Origin: Halocafeteria seosinensis
Lineage: Eukaryota; Sar; Bigyra; Bicosoecida
Direction of reading: 5' to 3'
NCBI GenBank assembly: GCA_001687465.1
Contig: LVLI01000208.1
Location: 101,906-165,905 of the forward strand
Length of the DNA: 64,000 bases
Position numbers and translations under genes: made by a program. Below the pieces are notes generated by a model. It was given only the letters and a program-made list of their open reading frames with translations, was not told where the DNA came from and ran no database searches. Of the stretch, positions 1-11,300 are shown piece after piece. Positions within the stretch are counted from its first letter, which is position 1, and the number at the start of each line of letters is the position of its first letter.

Positions 1-256
1 TGTTTGATAACACGGAACTTGGTCATCTTGGGCTCCTTCGGCAGACTCTGGTATCGTGGCCTTCGTGGAAGTCTGAGGGTCTTGGGCTTATAGAAGTGGG
101 TTTTGGTCCGGATCTTGACCGGCTTGTTGTGCCGGCCAAGGCGGATCTTCTTCTGGACCCCTTTGGCCTTTTGAACGTCTGTAAAAAACACACCAAATAT
201 AGAGAATTCAATGAAAAACACGCATGCCGAGCAGCCACCTTACATTTCTGAACCAT
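1..256 (-). CDS. RPL23A: 60S ribosomal protein uL23 (RPL23a), 5' part
   Basis: Cytosolic large-subunit ribosomal protein; in the family it sits at the polypeptide exit tunnel. It is read on the minus strand and is cut by the window edge. Exon 1 (256..244) holds ATG and four codons. A 65-nt GT-AG intron (243..179) follows, and exon 2 runs from 178 off the window. The spliced product starts MVQKYVQKAKGVQKK and continues into a basic stretch containing KTLRLPRRPRYQ, which matches the RPKTLRLRRQPKYP block of eukaryotic uL23 just before its globular domain. The first exon is very short, as is common in ribosomal protein genes. Only about 63 residues are visible, so the globular domain lies outside. 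The family assignment is firm because the conserved block and the splice phase agree. Confidence 0.88.
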
Positions 257-1031
257 TTTTTCTCGTTTTTATCACCACCAAACAACCAAAAAACAGCTGC
301 TAATATACAAAAAGAGGCAAATCAACCTGCAAACGACAGCATTGTAGTAAATAAAGTCAATAAAAGCACCATAATGCACTGAGTGTCACAAATGCGAAAA
401 CTACAAAAAGCATTTTAAAGGGGAACTTCACAGGGGCGAAAAGACTCAATCTAAACCTCCCCCATTGGAAGCATTAGGGTCCTCCAACAAAGATTTCGAT
501 TGCATATACCCATGTATGTGTCTGTTTTCTTCCGTATTAACCACATGGGAAGCATGTAAACCTCCCATACACTCCCATTGCCGGTCGTAAAGACAGGCTC
601 CATACGAGACCCCCCGAGAAACTCCAAAAAGGGTCAGGGACCGCAAGCCAAGGTGACGCACAGGGGCCACAGACCAAGGGGGTCACTCCACCCTTCCCAG
701 ATCACCCCCGAATACCCTCTGAAGGCTATACTAGCATGTTTCCCACCGTTCCAGCGATACAAAAAGCTGCTAACGTACCTCTTGCTTCTTTATATAGTAA
801 CTGTGCCCTCAGGGAACCACAATGCGCAGCGCAATAAGGAGTGTGCAAATTCACCATGGCTTTGGGCCATAAAAGGCGACAATCTTTTCTGAGAGTTGGA
901 TAGGGCTGCGCAACTTCAACTTCAACTTCTAGGAAAGACTATTTGAGTACATTCAGGTGGTTTTGGATGGATTGTGACTGTGGACACCGGGTGAAGGTGA
1001 AGGGGAAAAGTTGATGAAACTATGATGCAGA
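257..1031. other. Intergenic region between divergent genes
   Basis: About 775 bases separate the start of uL23 (minus) from the alpha/beta hydrolase (plus). The stretch should contain both promoters. Short open frames occur on both strands but none resembles a protein family and none has convincing splice sites. I see no RNA gene. Confidence 0.5.
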
Positions 1032-2006
1032 ATGTCCGCATATCGGGAAGAACTGAACATGGATTCCGCATACGCGGATCCCGATCAAGAAGTGTGCGAC
1101 GTCTTCACGAAACGCGATATTTTGCATGATGCGGCACGAAATCGCAATGTGCCCATTACAGTCTATTACCCGTTGGATAGGACGGGCGCAAAGTTTCCAG
1201 TGATAATATGGAGCCACGGACACGGGGGATCAAGAGATGGATCAGCGTTCTTGCACCGGTATCATGCTTCGCACGGGTACATTGTCGTTGGAGTGCAACA
1301 CTTGGGGACGGATACCTCCGTATGGCAAGGTCAAGTGGGGGATCCATTGGAAATTATTCGGAACTCTTCAATTAGTAGGGAAGCAACACTTGCGCGGTTC
1401 AAAGACATTCCGTTCGTCCTAGACAGTTTGCCTACATGGGCTATCAGAAACCCAGAAGCGGGAAACCGGATGAATCTCCAAGTGATCGGTATGTCTGGAC
1501 ACTCGTTTGGAGCCTTGACGACGCAAGTTATGGCGGGACAAAGTATCGGCAGAGGAGGCAGGTTTATGCCCTCGCAAAAAGAGAATCGCTTCCGCGCCGG
1601 GATTGCTTACTCTCCTTCGCTTCCTGCATTCTTGGTGGACAACCCCGCTCCGTTTGTTGGTACGATATCACTCCCAATGCTTTACATGACAGGAACAGCT
1701 GATTCCTCTCCTCGAACCCAACAGGACTACACCTCTCGAATGAAGGTTTACGAGCATTGTAATGCTCAAGACCAATACCTACTCGTCCTGAACGGTGGTG
1801 ATCACATGGTGTTTTCGGACCGACGGCCATATCGCGGTATCCCACCCACTCGTGACACACACGAAAGGATCATTAAACTGAGCAGCTTGGCATTTTGGGA
1901 TGCCTTTTTGAAGAACAGTGATGCCGCGCTCTACTGGCTGCGGAGCTCAGGTCTATCAACTTTTGCAGGTCCTCATGCTAGTTACGTATATAAGAACCCG
2001 TCATGA
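1032..2006 (+). CDS. Alpha/beta hydrolase (PAF-acetylhydrolase / dienelactone hydrolase-like)
   Basis: Single-exon gene for a 324-residue serine hydrolase. An early strand FPVIIWSHGHGGSRDG supplies the oxyanion-hole region. The nucleophile elbow is GHSFGA (Ser near residue 157). A late strand followed by TGTADSSP offers the acidic residue, and GGDHMVF offers the catalytic His, so a complete Ser-Asp-His triad is visible in the expected order. The layout resembles the PAF-acetylhydrolase isoform II / chlorophyllase / predicted dienelactone hydrolase group, which act on ester bonds. The substrate cannot be read from the sequence. No signal peptide or membrane segment is evident, so a soluble cytosolic enzyme is inferred. 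It converges with the AP2-domain gene 140 bases downstream. No introns are needed. Confidence 0.8.
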   Translation: MSAYREELNMDSAYADPDQEVCDVFTKRDILHDAARNRNVPITVYYPLDRTGAKFPVIIWSHGHGGSRDGSAFLHRYHASHGYIVVGVQHLGTDTSVWQGQVGDPLEIIRNSSISREATLARFKDIPFVLDSLPTWAIRNPEAGNRMNLQVIGMSGHSFGALTTQVMAGQSIGRGGRFMPSQKENRFRAGIAYSPSLPAFLVDNPAPFVGTISLPMLYMTGTADSSPRTQQDYTSRMKVYEHCNAQDQYLLVLNGGDHMVFSDRRPYRGIPPTRDTHERIIKLSSLAFWDAFLKNSDAALYWLRSSGLSTFAGPHASYVYKNPS

Positions 2007-2146
2007 ATCTCCAGCCATAGGACAAGACAATGTGACGACCAGTAAGGAAATGTTCAAACGAACAGAACGTTCGGCTGATCATGTACTACGATCTACACAT
2101 CGAAAGCTTAATTTTTATGTTACATTTAATCATTATCACTCGAGCT

Positions 2147-5100
2147 TCAGCGGCCAAACTCATACATCAACTCCTGATACAGTCGAAGTGCCTGAGCTGT
2201 TTGCGATGTGTGCTCCGATCTACCGTCTTCCCGTTCGTCCCGAATGAGCTGCTCTATACTGCTTATATCAATCACCTGATCTTCTCGCAGTTCTATCTTC
2301 CCACTCTTTGTAGAACCATTTACGCGTTTTACCTGAGACACAGGCTCCACTGCGTTCTCAACACCATCACCTCCACCAAACACATGCTTAGAAGTCCTGA
2401 ACATCCGGGTTCCGGAGCAGAGAAATCCCATAGCATCATCAAGACTGGAAAAGGAAAACTCCTTCCCTTCATTCTCCCCAAGATCTGTTCCATTCAACTG
2501 CTGAGACGCGCACTTAGGAGAAGGCGTCCGGGACTCATTTCCTGATGATAGTTTGTACTTTTTCTGTAGAGTTTCGCGTTCCTCATCCAGCATATGTTCT
2601 ATACCCCGCTCATGCATCCGTCGTCTGATCTTCTCACCTTTGCTGTCCAGGCTTGAAGTGTCGCTAGAAGAGATATTCTTTTCGTTTGGCATGGAAGTTC
2701 GTTCATTGGCACACGCGGTATCAGCAGAAGGGGGCAACGCTAAGGCAGTTGCGAAGCTCCCACGTGGGTCGGTCTCACTACCTGCAATACGGCCATTCCT
2801 GCTGTACATCAGCGGATATCGCAACGACCGCAGAGCCACCATCCCAGCGCGCTTCCTTAGATTACCGACCGATGTAGCAGCCTCTCTCAAACTAGACGAC
2901 GCTTGCTGTCGTCGATCAACCTTCTTGGACCGGAGACGCGAGGCTTGCTCACGATAACTAATTGCACTCTCTTTGACAGGTTGTCTGAACTTTTTCTCCT
3001 TGTAGTTGGCTACTTGGCTTTTCCTAGAAGGGGAGCTATCAGCGGACAGCTGTTCCAGATCGTGGAAGGAGTCGTCCTCCCCGCTTTCCCCATCTCCAAT
3101 AGCACTTCCGGTGGAGGGTGCCCGCAATTTCAAACTTGGTGGAGGGGAAGGAAACAGGTCCTCTTTAAGTAAGCAGTCTCTCAACCCTTCATGCTTGAGA
3201 GCACGCTGGTCCTCTTCCTGGAACTCCAAGCGATTCCTTAGCGAGGGGCATACAAGGTTACTGTTTAATATATCCGTTGTCGATTCTGCCTCGTCGTTGA
3301 AATCGCCGGACTCCTGCGAAGTGTCGTTCAACCGCCTTAAGAGACTTGTTGCTTTATCAACTATTGCTTCCGCACGACCAAATGTATTACAGCAAACTGT
3401 TCCTGTCAGTTTTACTTCAGCTTCCTCTACAGGTGTCAACACAGGTCCCAACGAAGAACTTGCTGCGACATGTCTTGACGCTATAGACCTTGCGACTTCA
3501 CTTGAGCTACTGTCAGGAGCGAATTGAAAGCCAACAACCGCCTCTCCTTCCGGTGTGGCATCCAAAGACGCCTCAGTACATTCACTCTCGCGAGTATCTT
3601 CCGCGTCGAAATACTTGCTGTGGTGGGATTGGTCGCTGTCATTTGTAGCAGCACTGTAAGCGGCAACATCGTCGGACAAATCCACATCCGGCGATGACTC
3701 AGAGACAGATACCTCCAGTTTTGGATCAATAACACTCTCAAGGTTGTTTCTTAGCTCCTCAGAGGAGGTTTCTACTCGATTCCCCGGAGCATTTGAAGAC
3801 GATTCCTGAACGCTAACATCCCTTGACAATTTATCCGAAACCGATATAGCACTCCCTCGAGTTAGACCAAGCCCGTACCAATTACCAGGAGAACAAGATG
3901 CATCCGTCAGTTGTGGCGCTTTCATGCCTTGAGCAGTCGAGGGCTTAGCGCAGCGAGGACAGCACCAATTGCTTCCGGGAGTTTCTAATGTTCTGGCGTT
4001 CAGGCAACACACGTGATACTCAGAATAGCAGATGCTGCAACAAAGCATGTGCTCCTTATCCATCTTGGAAAAACAAACTGAGCATCCGCATCCTTCACAC
4101 CATTCAACTCCTTCCGCGTCATTGCAAACATAACACCAATGCTCTAAACGGTTGCTTATTTTGATGAAGTCACAATTTGTTACGCTGGCATTGCCGACGT
4201 ATTCGGAACCACTGTCATTTTTCACTATAGCTACTGAGCTCGATCGCAAAGCTCGCGCGTTAACTGCATTCGAAAGGAACGTATCCGCTGTATAATATGC
4301 ATTTTCGTATTCGGTCGGGAAGTTCAGATACGATTTTACACGGCGAGCTTGCATAGTTGCTCGATCATAAGCTCTTGCAGCCTCGTATACGCTTCCAAAC
4401 CTTCCCAACCTCTTGACTTTCCCGTCGACTTTGATTTGGGAAGTCCAACTGTCATCATTCTTTTCAATGACGCCGCGGAAGGGTCGAGCAGACACACGCT
4501 TAGCACCCTTTCGTTGCTCGCCACACTTCGACGAGTACTTCGTCAGCCACAGATTTTTCCGCTGTTCTAGAGCTTGTCTGAGCTCTGCGACAGTGAGGCT
4601 ACAGCGATCATCAGGTTTATCAGATATCGAAGTAACCGCTCTTATAGTCAGGAGCGATGGGTCACGCTTCAGTATATAGTCTTCGATGCTTGTGAATGGA
4701 ACACTCGATGACCCTCCAATTCTATATTTTGCTTTTCCTTCCGTCTTACTAAACGCTTTCCAAGCCGAGTGGAATTCCTGTAGTACTCGCTGAGCCACAC
4801 GATCTGTAAGAAACAGCGGATCTGACATATATGACAAGATCGTTGGAGAGGCAGATTGACTAGAGGCCGTGTTCGATATAGTCTCAGCACTCTCGCTCTT
4901 GGTGGCAAAAGAAGGGATATCCTGAAGAACTGTATTTGTGTCGTCGATGGTGATGTGGAAATCATGACCATCTGTTGCGCTCGGCGTCTTCATAGCCTTT
5001 TCCGAATTCTTCCGCTTTGGCATATTCGACGCAGCTGCGCTTCTCTTTTCTCCTACCTTCCCTCCATTTGTAGACGCCGCATACTTCGTAGAGTGTGTAG

Positions 5101-5644
5101 AAGCCGACTGCGGGGAAGATGAAGGTCCATCTTCTCGTTGGCGTTTGCCCACGATTGCGTGGGAGACTCCACCCCGATAGGTTTCTTTACCCCGACCTCT
5201 TCCCCTTGCTCTACCACCTGAAGAAGAGCTGTTGCCTCGGGAGCTTTGACTAGAGTTAGCTGCTATTTGCTGTGGCTTCCCAAACCTTTGAAGTGATGTA
5301 GTGGCAGACTTCATTGGTTTCGGTAGGACCACGCTCCTTCCATAGCTTCGCCCTGAGTTTGCCGTTGCAGACACAGATGCTGTATACGATGTAGAAGACG
5401 AAGATGAAACCAAAGAAGCTGTTCCTGGCGCCTTGGAAGCAAATGAAGAGCTAGAAGATGACGTGGAGGAAGTCCGAGAATTCTGTGACGATGCCGAATT
5501 GGCCGCTGTTTCAGCCGCCATTACTGTCGTTTCCTGGCCATTTCTGGTACTCTCAGACGTCTCTGTACATTGAGACGATGACACTGAGTTCGATGACACA
5601 GCACTTGGTCCATTCTGGGAGGTAGTAGAGGCTATAGAAGACAT
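2147..5644 (-). CDS. AP2/ERF-domain protein with cysteine-rich (ADD/PHD-like) zinc finger
   Basis: Intronless gene for 1,165 residues, a likely nuclear DNA- or chromatin-binding regulator. Residues 1-230 are Ser/Thr-rich and low complexity with basic patches (RARGRGRGK, KRQRED, MPKRKNSEK) that could serve as nuclear localisation signals. Residues about 385-445 form an AP2 domain (PFRGVIEK, WTSQIKVDGK, LGRFGSVYEAARAYDRA, LNFP), with the YRG-like start and the AAxAYDxA helix signature. Residues about 501-563 carry a dense Cys/His cluster (WCYVC, WCEGCGC, MLCCSICYSEYHVCC, WCCPRC) like an ADD or extended PHD finger, which in known proteins reads histone tails. The C-terminal half is acidic, Ser-rich and disordered, with basic coiled stretches near residues 890-960. 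AP2 proteins of plants, alveolates and stramenopiles bind DNA; the pairing with a histone-reader-like finger suggests a chromatin-coupled transcription factor. The target is unknown. Confidence 0.85.
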   Translation of the reverse strand: MSSIASTTSQNGPSAVSSNSVSSSQCTETSESTRNGQETTVMAAETAANSASSQNSRTSSTSSSSSSFASKAPGTASLVSSSSSTSYTASVSATANSGRSYGRSVVLPKPMKSATTSLQRFGKPQQIAANSSQSSRGNSSSSGGRARGRGRGKETYRGGVSHAIVGKRQREDGPSSSPQSASTHSTKYAASTNGGKVGEKRSAAASNMPKRKNSEKAMKTPSATDGHDFHITIDDTNTVLQDIPSFATKSESAETISNTASSQSASPTILSYMSDPLFLTDRVAQRVLQEFHSAWKAFSKTEGKAKYRIGGSSSVPFTSIEDYILKRDPSLLTIRAVTSISDKPDDRCSLTVAELRQALEQRKNLWLTKYSSKCGEQRKGAKRVSARPFRGVIEKNDDSWTSQIKVDGKVKRLGRFGSVYEAARAYDRATMQARRVKSYLNFPTEYENAYYTADTFLSNAVNARALRSSSVAIVKNDSGSEYVGNASVTNCDFIKISNRLEHWCYVCNDAEGVEWCEGCGCSVCFSKMDKEHMLCCSICYSEYHVCCLNARTLETPGSNWCCPRCAKPSTAQGMKAPQLTDASCSPGNWYGLGLTRGSAISVSDKLSRDVSVQESSSNAPGNRVETSSEELRNNLESVIDPKLEVSVSESSPDVDLSDDVAAYSAATNDSDQSHHSKYFDAEDTRESECTEASLDATPEGEAVVGFQFAPDSSSSEVARSIASRHVAASSSLGPVLTPVEEAEVKLTGTVCCNTFGRAEAIVDKATSLLRRLNDTSQESGDFNDEAESTTDILNSNLVCPSLRNRLEFQEEDQRALKHEGLRDCLLKEDLFPSPPPSLKLRAPSTGSAIGDGESGEDDSFHDLEQLSADSSPSRKSQVANYKEKKFRQPVKESAISYREQASRLRSKKVDRRQQASSSLREAATSVGNLRKRAGMVALRSLRYPLMYSRNGRIAGSETDPRGSFATALALPPSADTACANERTSMPNEKNISSSDTSSLDSKGEKIRRRMHERGIEHMLDEERETLQKKYKLSSGNESRTPSPKCASQQLNGTDLGENEGKEFSFSSLDDAMGFLCSGTRMFRTSKHVFGGGDGVENAVEPVSQVKRVNGSTKSGKIELREDQVIDISSIEQLIRDEREDGRSEHTSQTAQALRLYQELMYEFGR

Positions 5645-6683
5645 AATAGACTCAATGCGTGCGCTTCAACGTCATGTTATCAAGGGTTGCCTTTATCCTC
5701 TACAGCAGAGAGAACACCACAACATGCAATATATCAAATGAAATGGTTTTCAATCCTCTTTCATGTGAATATCAACACTATACTGATGTATAAAAGTGAA
5801 TTCTTCTTTCAGGAATGAACTCTTTAGCGCCACCAGGTGTCAGTTTCCGCTGACACTCAACGCGAGGAATCGAGATTCAGCTCGCGATCCCTCAGCAGGT
5901 ACCATATACGTAAGGATGCAAACCAGAGGGTGTGCAAACAAAGAACATGGAGAATTGTTGCCTGTAGGATGTGCATCATGGTGCATGACTGGAAAGTGGC
6001 GACTACGCAACATACCGGTATGGTATATGGTATGTAATAATAATTCTTCTCGTTGTTGCTACTCGGTTCCACTGGAAGCCTTCCAGATACCAGCGAATAT
6101 AAGCAACATAAAACGAAACGCACAACGTTTTAGCCCATTCTACCCAGTCAAAATCAACGTATTTAGCCTCAACAGCAAGTAATGAGATTTGTTGATCGCC
6201 GAGTCAAAGGCCAAAGAGGCAAAGTTACGCTGATGCTTCTTTGGCGTAACATCTGCAAAAATATGATGAGGATATCAGCAGCGTAGAGTACCCCGGTATA
6301 CCGAATCCCTGACGATGATGGGCTTCCGGATATGGAATTTAATATGTTTACCATCATGCATGATTACCCGTGACAACCACAGTGGGTGACAGACGGGATG
6401 GAAAGCGATACTGAAGATAAAGTCTTGATCGCTGATAAAGATGGTATGATTGATATCCGTTTTAGTTGAAAAACTACCGGCTATGAGGCTGTCTTCGGCT
6501 TATCCTGCTACATACCGGTATTATGTGACAGGTTGAAGACGTGGAGTCCAGTTGCGACGTACTACGGTATTGACGACGAATCCACCTTGGTAGAGACGTT
6601 CGCAGCTAGAGGTTTGCTTCTCCCAATAGCCAGTTCCGAATACTTCCCGATGGAGGAGAAATAAGAATAGATGCTGTAAAATC
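5645..6683. other. Divergent intergenic region with repeated ACCGGT-type palindromes
   Basis: About 1.04 kb lies between the AP2 gene (minus) and the sirtuin (plus). It holds several near-palindromic CCGGTAT/ATACCGG sites (near 6,013, 6,292 and 6,510), which may be regulatory. Small open frames are present but show no family resemblance. Confidence 0.45.
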
Positions 6684-7580
6684 ATGGCGAGCAAGGAATT
6701 GTATAAGCGGGCTGCAAGCGCCATTGCGCAAGCAGATGCGGTGTTGGTTACGGCCGGAGCTGGAATCGGCGTGGATTCGGGTCTTCCGGATTTCAGAGGG
6801 AACGAAGGTTTTTGGAGAGCCTACCCTCCCATGCGCGAGCTTGGAGTATCATTCCAGGAGCTTGCCAACCCAGAATGGTGGGAGAGTGATCCCTGTTTCG
6901 CGTGGGGATTCTACGGTCATCGCCTCAACTTGTATCGTAGTACGGAGCCGCACGACGGCTACAAGATGCTCTTCAACAAACTGCTCAAGGACAAGAGTGT
7001 CTTTGTGTTTACTAGCAATGTCGATGGGCATTTTCAGAAAGCAGGCCTGGATCCAGAAAGCATCGTGGAAGTGCACGGGTCGATTCACTACATCCAACCT
7101 GTGGCTCCATTCATGGTTCCTTCGGGTGTAGAAGACGAATTGGTCACACCCGCTGACAATGTGCAGTTGGACATCGATGAGTCAACATTTCGTGTTAAAG
7201 AGGAGGACCTACCGACAATCGAGGTCGGCGGGAAGGAGTATGACGCACGCCCCAACATTCTACAATTCGGAGATGCTCATTGGCTCTCGATAAGAACAGA
7301 TCGCCAGCTTCAGCGCTACAAGAAATGGAAGCGAGATACGGACAAACGACACAAGGACTATTCGCATTGTGTTATCGACATAGGCAGTGGAAGTGCGGTG
7401 CCTACGTGTCGGATGGAAGCTGAAAGCTACTCTTACCAGTACCAATGCCCTTTGATTCGCATTAATCCACGAGAACCTCGGGTACCAGCAAATCGAGATG
7501 GAGACCCAGACAGACTTGGACTGCCTGTGGGTGCACTCGAAGCCATTCAGGCTATCGAAGAAGAAATGCAACGCGAGTGA
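6684..7580 (+). CDS. Divergent Sir2-family protein (sirtuin-like), zinc cysteines missing
   Basis: Single-exon, 298-residue member of the Sir2 NAD-dependent deacylase superfamily. Visible landmarks are the NAD-binding loop GAGIGVDSGLPDFRG (residues about 25-39), TSNVDGHFQKAG (about 111-122, in place of the usual TQNxDxLH), the catalytic His in VEVHGSIHY (about 130), RPNILQFGD, and a C-terminal GSGSAVPTCR that matches the GAGTAVPT segment of a bacterial-type subfamily. The two CxxC pairs that bind structural zinc in most sirtuins are absent: the segment between the catalytic His and RPNIL has no cysteine. The enzyme may therefore fold without zinc or have changed activity. It has no targeting signal. 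A bacterial origin is possible because the closest-looking subfamily is common in bacteria, but this is inference. Confidence 0.85.
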   Translation: MASKELYKRAASAIAQADAVLVTAGAGIGVDSGLPDFRGNEGFWRAYPPMRELGVSFQELANPEWWESDPCFAWGFYGHRLNLYRSTEPHDGYKMLFNKLLKDKSVFVFTSNVDGHFQKAGLDPESIVEVHGSIHYIQPVAPFMVPSGVEDELVTPADNVQLDIDESTFRVKEEDLPTIEVGGKEYDARPNILQFGDAHWLSIRTDRQLQRYKKWKRDTDKRHKDYSHCVIDIGSGSAVPTCRMEAESYSYQYQCPLIRINPREPRVPANRDGDPDRLGLPVGALEAIQAIEEEMQRE

Positions 7581-8315
7581 GTGCTTCAGTGGCAGTGGCA
7601 TGCGTGAACGCAGGCGCCTCACTCAGCAGGTTGGACTGGCATCTACTTGTACTTGTTTGTTATCCGCTACCTTGTGCAAGACTGATGGACGGAAAGTGGA
7701 TAGAAGCAAACACATTGTGGTAGGAGGAAGGCATGATCTATAAACTGCCGCAGAGTCCGGAGAATCGGCGTCATTCGCCCTTGCTTGGACTCGACTCGCT
7801 CGGCACGTGAATTACCTGAGGTTATTTTTCTGGTACCCCACGATGTCATTAATCTCATCCTTCTATCTTCTTCAGCAGTAGATAAAAGTGAATGCTGGTT
7901 GTTTCAAGTGCTCCGAAAGCTCAAGTCCTTAGACAGTCTTGGGAAAGCGTAGGATTTTGCACCCCGTTCATTTGGTGCATACTTGACATCCATTTTCGGA
8001 AGCGAGGACCATAAGTAGGAAGTAGGTCACTGGACCACATATATATCATTACCAAAACAATATGGAACGAAACTTGTGTGGACGGCACTGTGTGTATCTC
8101 AAGGAAGCATTCCCACTTGAAGTTCGCGTCCAAGCTACTTCGCGTCGCGACTCGCGATGTTGTCGTGTGAACCACTGCAAGATCCAACTCAGGTTGTAGA
8201 GTGGTCGAGGGGATAACAGTCGTGTTTGTTCGGCATCCCTTTCTGTCGTTTTATGTATTGCTGGCTGGCAAAGTTGGTGACTGGTTCATGAGAAGTACAC
8301 GTCCCGGGTATCATC
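7581..8315. other. Intergenic region, no gene seen
   Basis: About 735 bases between two plus-strand genes, expected to contain the sirtuin 3' end and the promoter of the TPR/ankyrin gene. Short frames on the minus strand have no recognisable domains or splice sites. Confidence 0.45.
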
Positions 8316-11300
8316 ATGTCGGATTCACCCCAAAAGCTCGCCAGCGATGGGGAGGCATACACACGCCAAGGGGACTATACTCGGGCCTCGCAGTTCTTTG
8401 ACGCCGCGGTGAAGAAAGCCCCAAATGACCAGACACTGTGGCTTAGGAAAGCCACGTGTCTCGTGAAAATGAAGCAGTACAAAGAAGGCGTCCACGCTGC
8501 GCAGAAAGCTCTCGAGCTGAAATCCGACTACATTCCAGCTTACATGGCAATGTCCTCGGGATACCTCTATTTGGGACAATTACAGCAAGCTGTGGAAACT
8601 GCGGAGGAGGCGTTGAAACTGCAGCCGGATAATTCCCAGATCCATATCACCAAAGCCGCGTGTCTCATGTATCTTGGTAACTACGAACAAGCCGGGGAAG
8701 TGTTGGATGAAGCCCTGCGGATAGCACCGGAATCCTTCATGGCTTACCTCAGCAAATCTACGGTTCTGCGTCGGTTGGGTCGGTTAGACAAAGCTGTTGA
8801 AACGGTGGATAAAGCTGCTGAACTTGCGCCTGAGTCGTCGCTGCAATACGTGTACCCTAACAAGATCAAGACGCTGGCGGAGGCGCACCGATTCGACGAA
8901 GCCTTGCAGTGTGCTGACACCGCCTTGCAGCAGAGTCCTGACTCTGCGGCCATTCATTACGCCAAAGGCCACGCGTTATATGTCTCAGGAGATTACAATT
9001 CTGCTATGACTCACTTAAGGAAAACGACAGAACTGCAGCCTGTTTTTGTGCCCTACATTTTCAACGGTGAGGATCCATATCATAAGATGGGGCTATGCTT
9101 ACACTCTCTCGGCAAATACGATGAGGCAGTTCAATATTTTGACGAAGCTCTCAAGTGTTTCCCTGAATTCCAACAAGCTAAAAAGGATCGGGAAAGAGCT
9201 CTACGCACGGCGCAAAACGAGGGAGTTTCTATTACGAAAGCAACCTCATCATCTACGGCTTCTCCGTCTGCAGGTTCGAACTCCACGCCATTCGATGACC
9301 CCTCGTCTTCAGCAGTGCAACAGGAAACGGAGCGCATTGTGATGGGGCGGAAAGCCAGTACCGCTCAGCACAGCTCTCAAGCAGTACGGGCTCCGAAGAC
9401 TGTCAAGAAGCTTTTCAAAGCCGCCAGACATGGTAATCATGAGTATCTTAAGCAAATGGCACAGCAAGGATATCCTTTAAGTGCTCGCGACGCGGCGGGC
9501 AACACTGTATTGCATAAACTTGTCAAAAGTGAGGATCAGGAAGATCAGAATCAAGTTGACCAGCTACTAGAGGATGATGAGCTCGACTTTGAACTGAACT
9601 CGACGGATGATCAGGGGCAAACGCTCTTGCAGTTAGCGGTAGATCAAGGCAACGATGATTTAGCTGATTCCTTGTTGGGATTGGGCGCAGACCCAAACGT
9701 TCTTGATGGTAGCGGGAAGACGGTGATGCTGCGAATTGCTGAATCAGGTGAAGCTGACCTGTTTCGTTATTTGTACACGCAGTATAAGACCCGCTTTGAT
9801 AGGAACAATCCGGCAAACCAAAAGGCACTGGAAATCTTTAGGGCCTCTGGTGGAGAGGAAGACGATGGTCACACTCACAAGGACTCCTATCTCGATCGGA
9901 TTAGTTTGACATTCGACGATGGTGAGTCACTCGCCACATCTGCCACTGCGAGCACCTCCTCAAAGAAGCACATTCTGATGAAGTTTCAAAGACAAGAATA
10001 CCGGAGAGCACTAGAACTGATAATGGATGAAGAGGATTTAGAGATTGAGCAAGTGAGCATCAAAGCTAAATGCTATTACTACCTAGGGAAATTTGAGTTC
10101 GCGAAGGCGGCGATAGACTACTCTTTGCAGTATGACATGACTAATTCCATCAAGGGCGATCTTTTGTTGCTCAAAGCACAAGCGCTGTGTCGTCTTCACG
10201 ATTATAGTGGCTCTTTTGAATGTTTGCGTTTCTTACGAGAGATGTGGAATTTTCTTGAACCTGATCTGCAGGAAGCGTATGATCGAGCCTACATCAAAAC
10301 TCTCTATTTCAGCGGGGATGTCACCACTGCGGAGCAGTTGATCAAGAAGCGCAACACTGAAACTCTTGACGTGGAGCTATTGAATATCCGAGGGAACATA
10401 GAGAAGGAGCGTCACAATAATCCTCAGGGTGCTCTCAAGTTCTACGACCTCGCACTGGGGAAGGAAGGCTATGAAAATCACCCGCTGGTACTCTGCAACC
10501 GAGGACTCTTGCTCCTAGAGCAAGGAAACCAGAAGGAAGCCATGGAATCTCTCCAGCACGCCTTACAAGTACTTGAGCTTGGCTACAGTGACAGCTTCCT
10601 TAGACAAGTGAATGTCGATTCCATCCAATCGTACATCGATGATGCTCTCCGTAGTATTGTTTCTTCTATCGAAGATGACGACCCCCATCAAGCTGAGAAA
10701 AACAGCGCCCGTCTAATCGCTGCGCTCGAAGGCGACCCCAACGACGAGAAAGGAAAAAACAATCATTCTAAGCCAACAAATGAAGTTTTATTACAGCAGG
10801 TGTTGAATCTAAAAGCCCGGATCGATAACTTTGAGCGGGTCCAAGAAGCGAACGTGAGCAAGCCAGATTTGTGTCGTATCCTAGCTCACTATGCTACGCG
10901 CGACACGTTACAACAACAACTCCAAGATACGGTGAAGCGAGCGGAAATGGATGCAAAACTAACTTCCAAGCCAGACAGAGACGAGTTATCGTACTCATTG
11001 TGGAAGAATGAAGAATGGGAGAAAACTGACCGGGAACGCCGAGAAATCACGAGTGAGGACACTCTCAGCCACTATTACCACACATTCATGAACGTAGTGA
11101 AGTCTCACATGATGGCTGCAATGGCTATAGGAACAAACAGGGTAGAAGCTCGGGGGACCAACTGTTCGAATTTAGGTGATTTGATTCCTCTACCTGCTGT
11201 GAAAGAAGTTGTGACATGGATCGGCAGATGCATTGATGTGGGATTAGACATAAAAAAGCAGCGTCAAGTACACGAGCTTCTTCGTATTTGTAACAACGTG

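Noticed and set aside
3481-3741. Short frames on both strands inside the AP2 gene
   Set aside because: They lie wholly within a 3.5-kb intact coding frame with recognisable domains and show no family resemblance.
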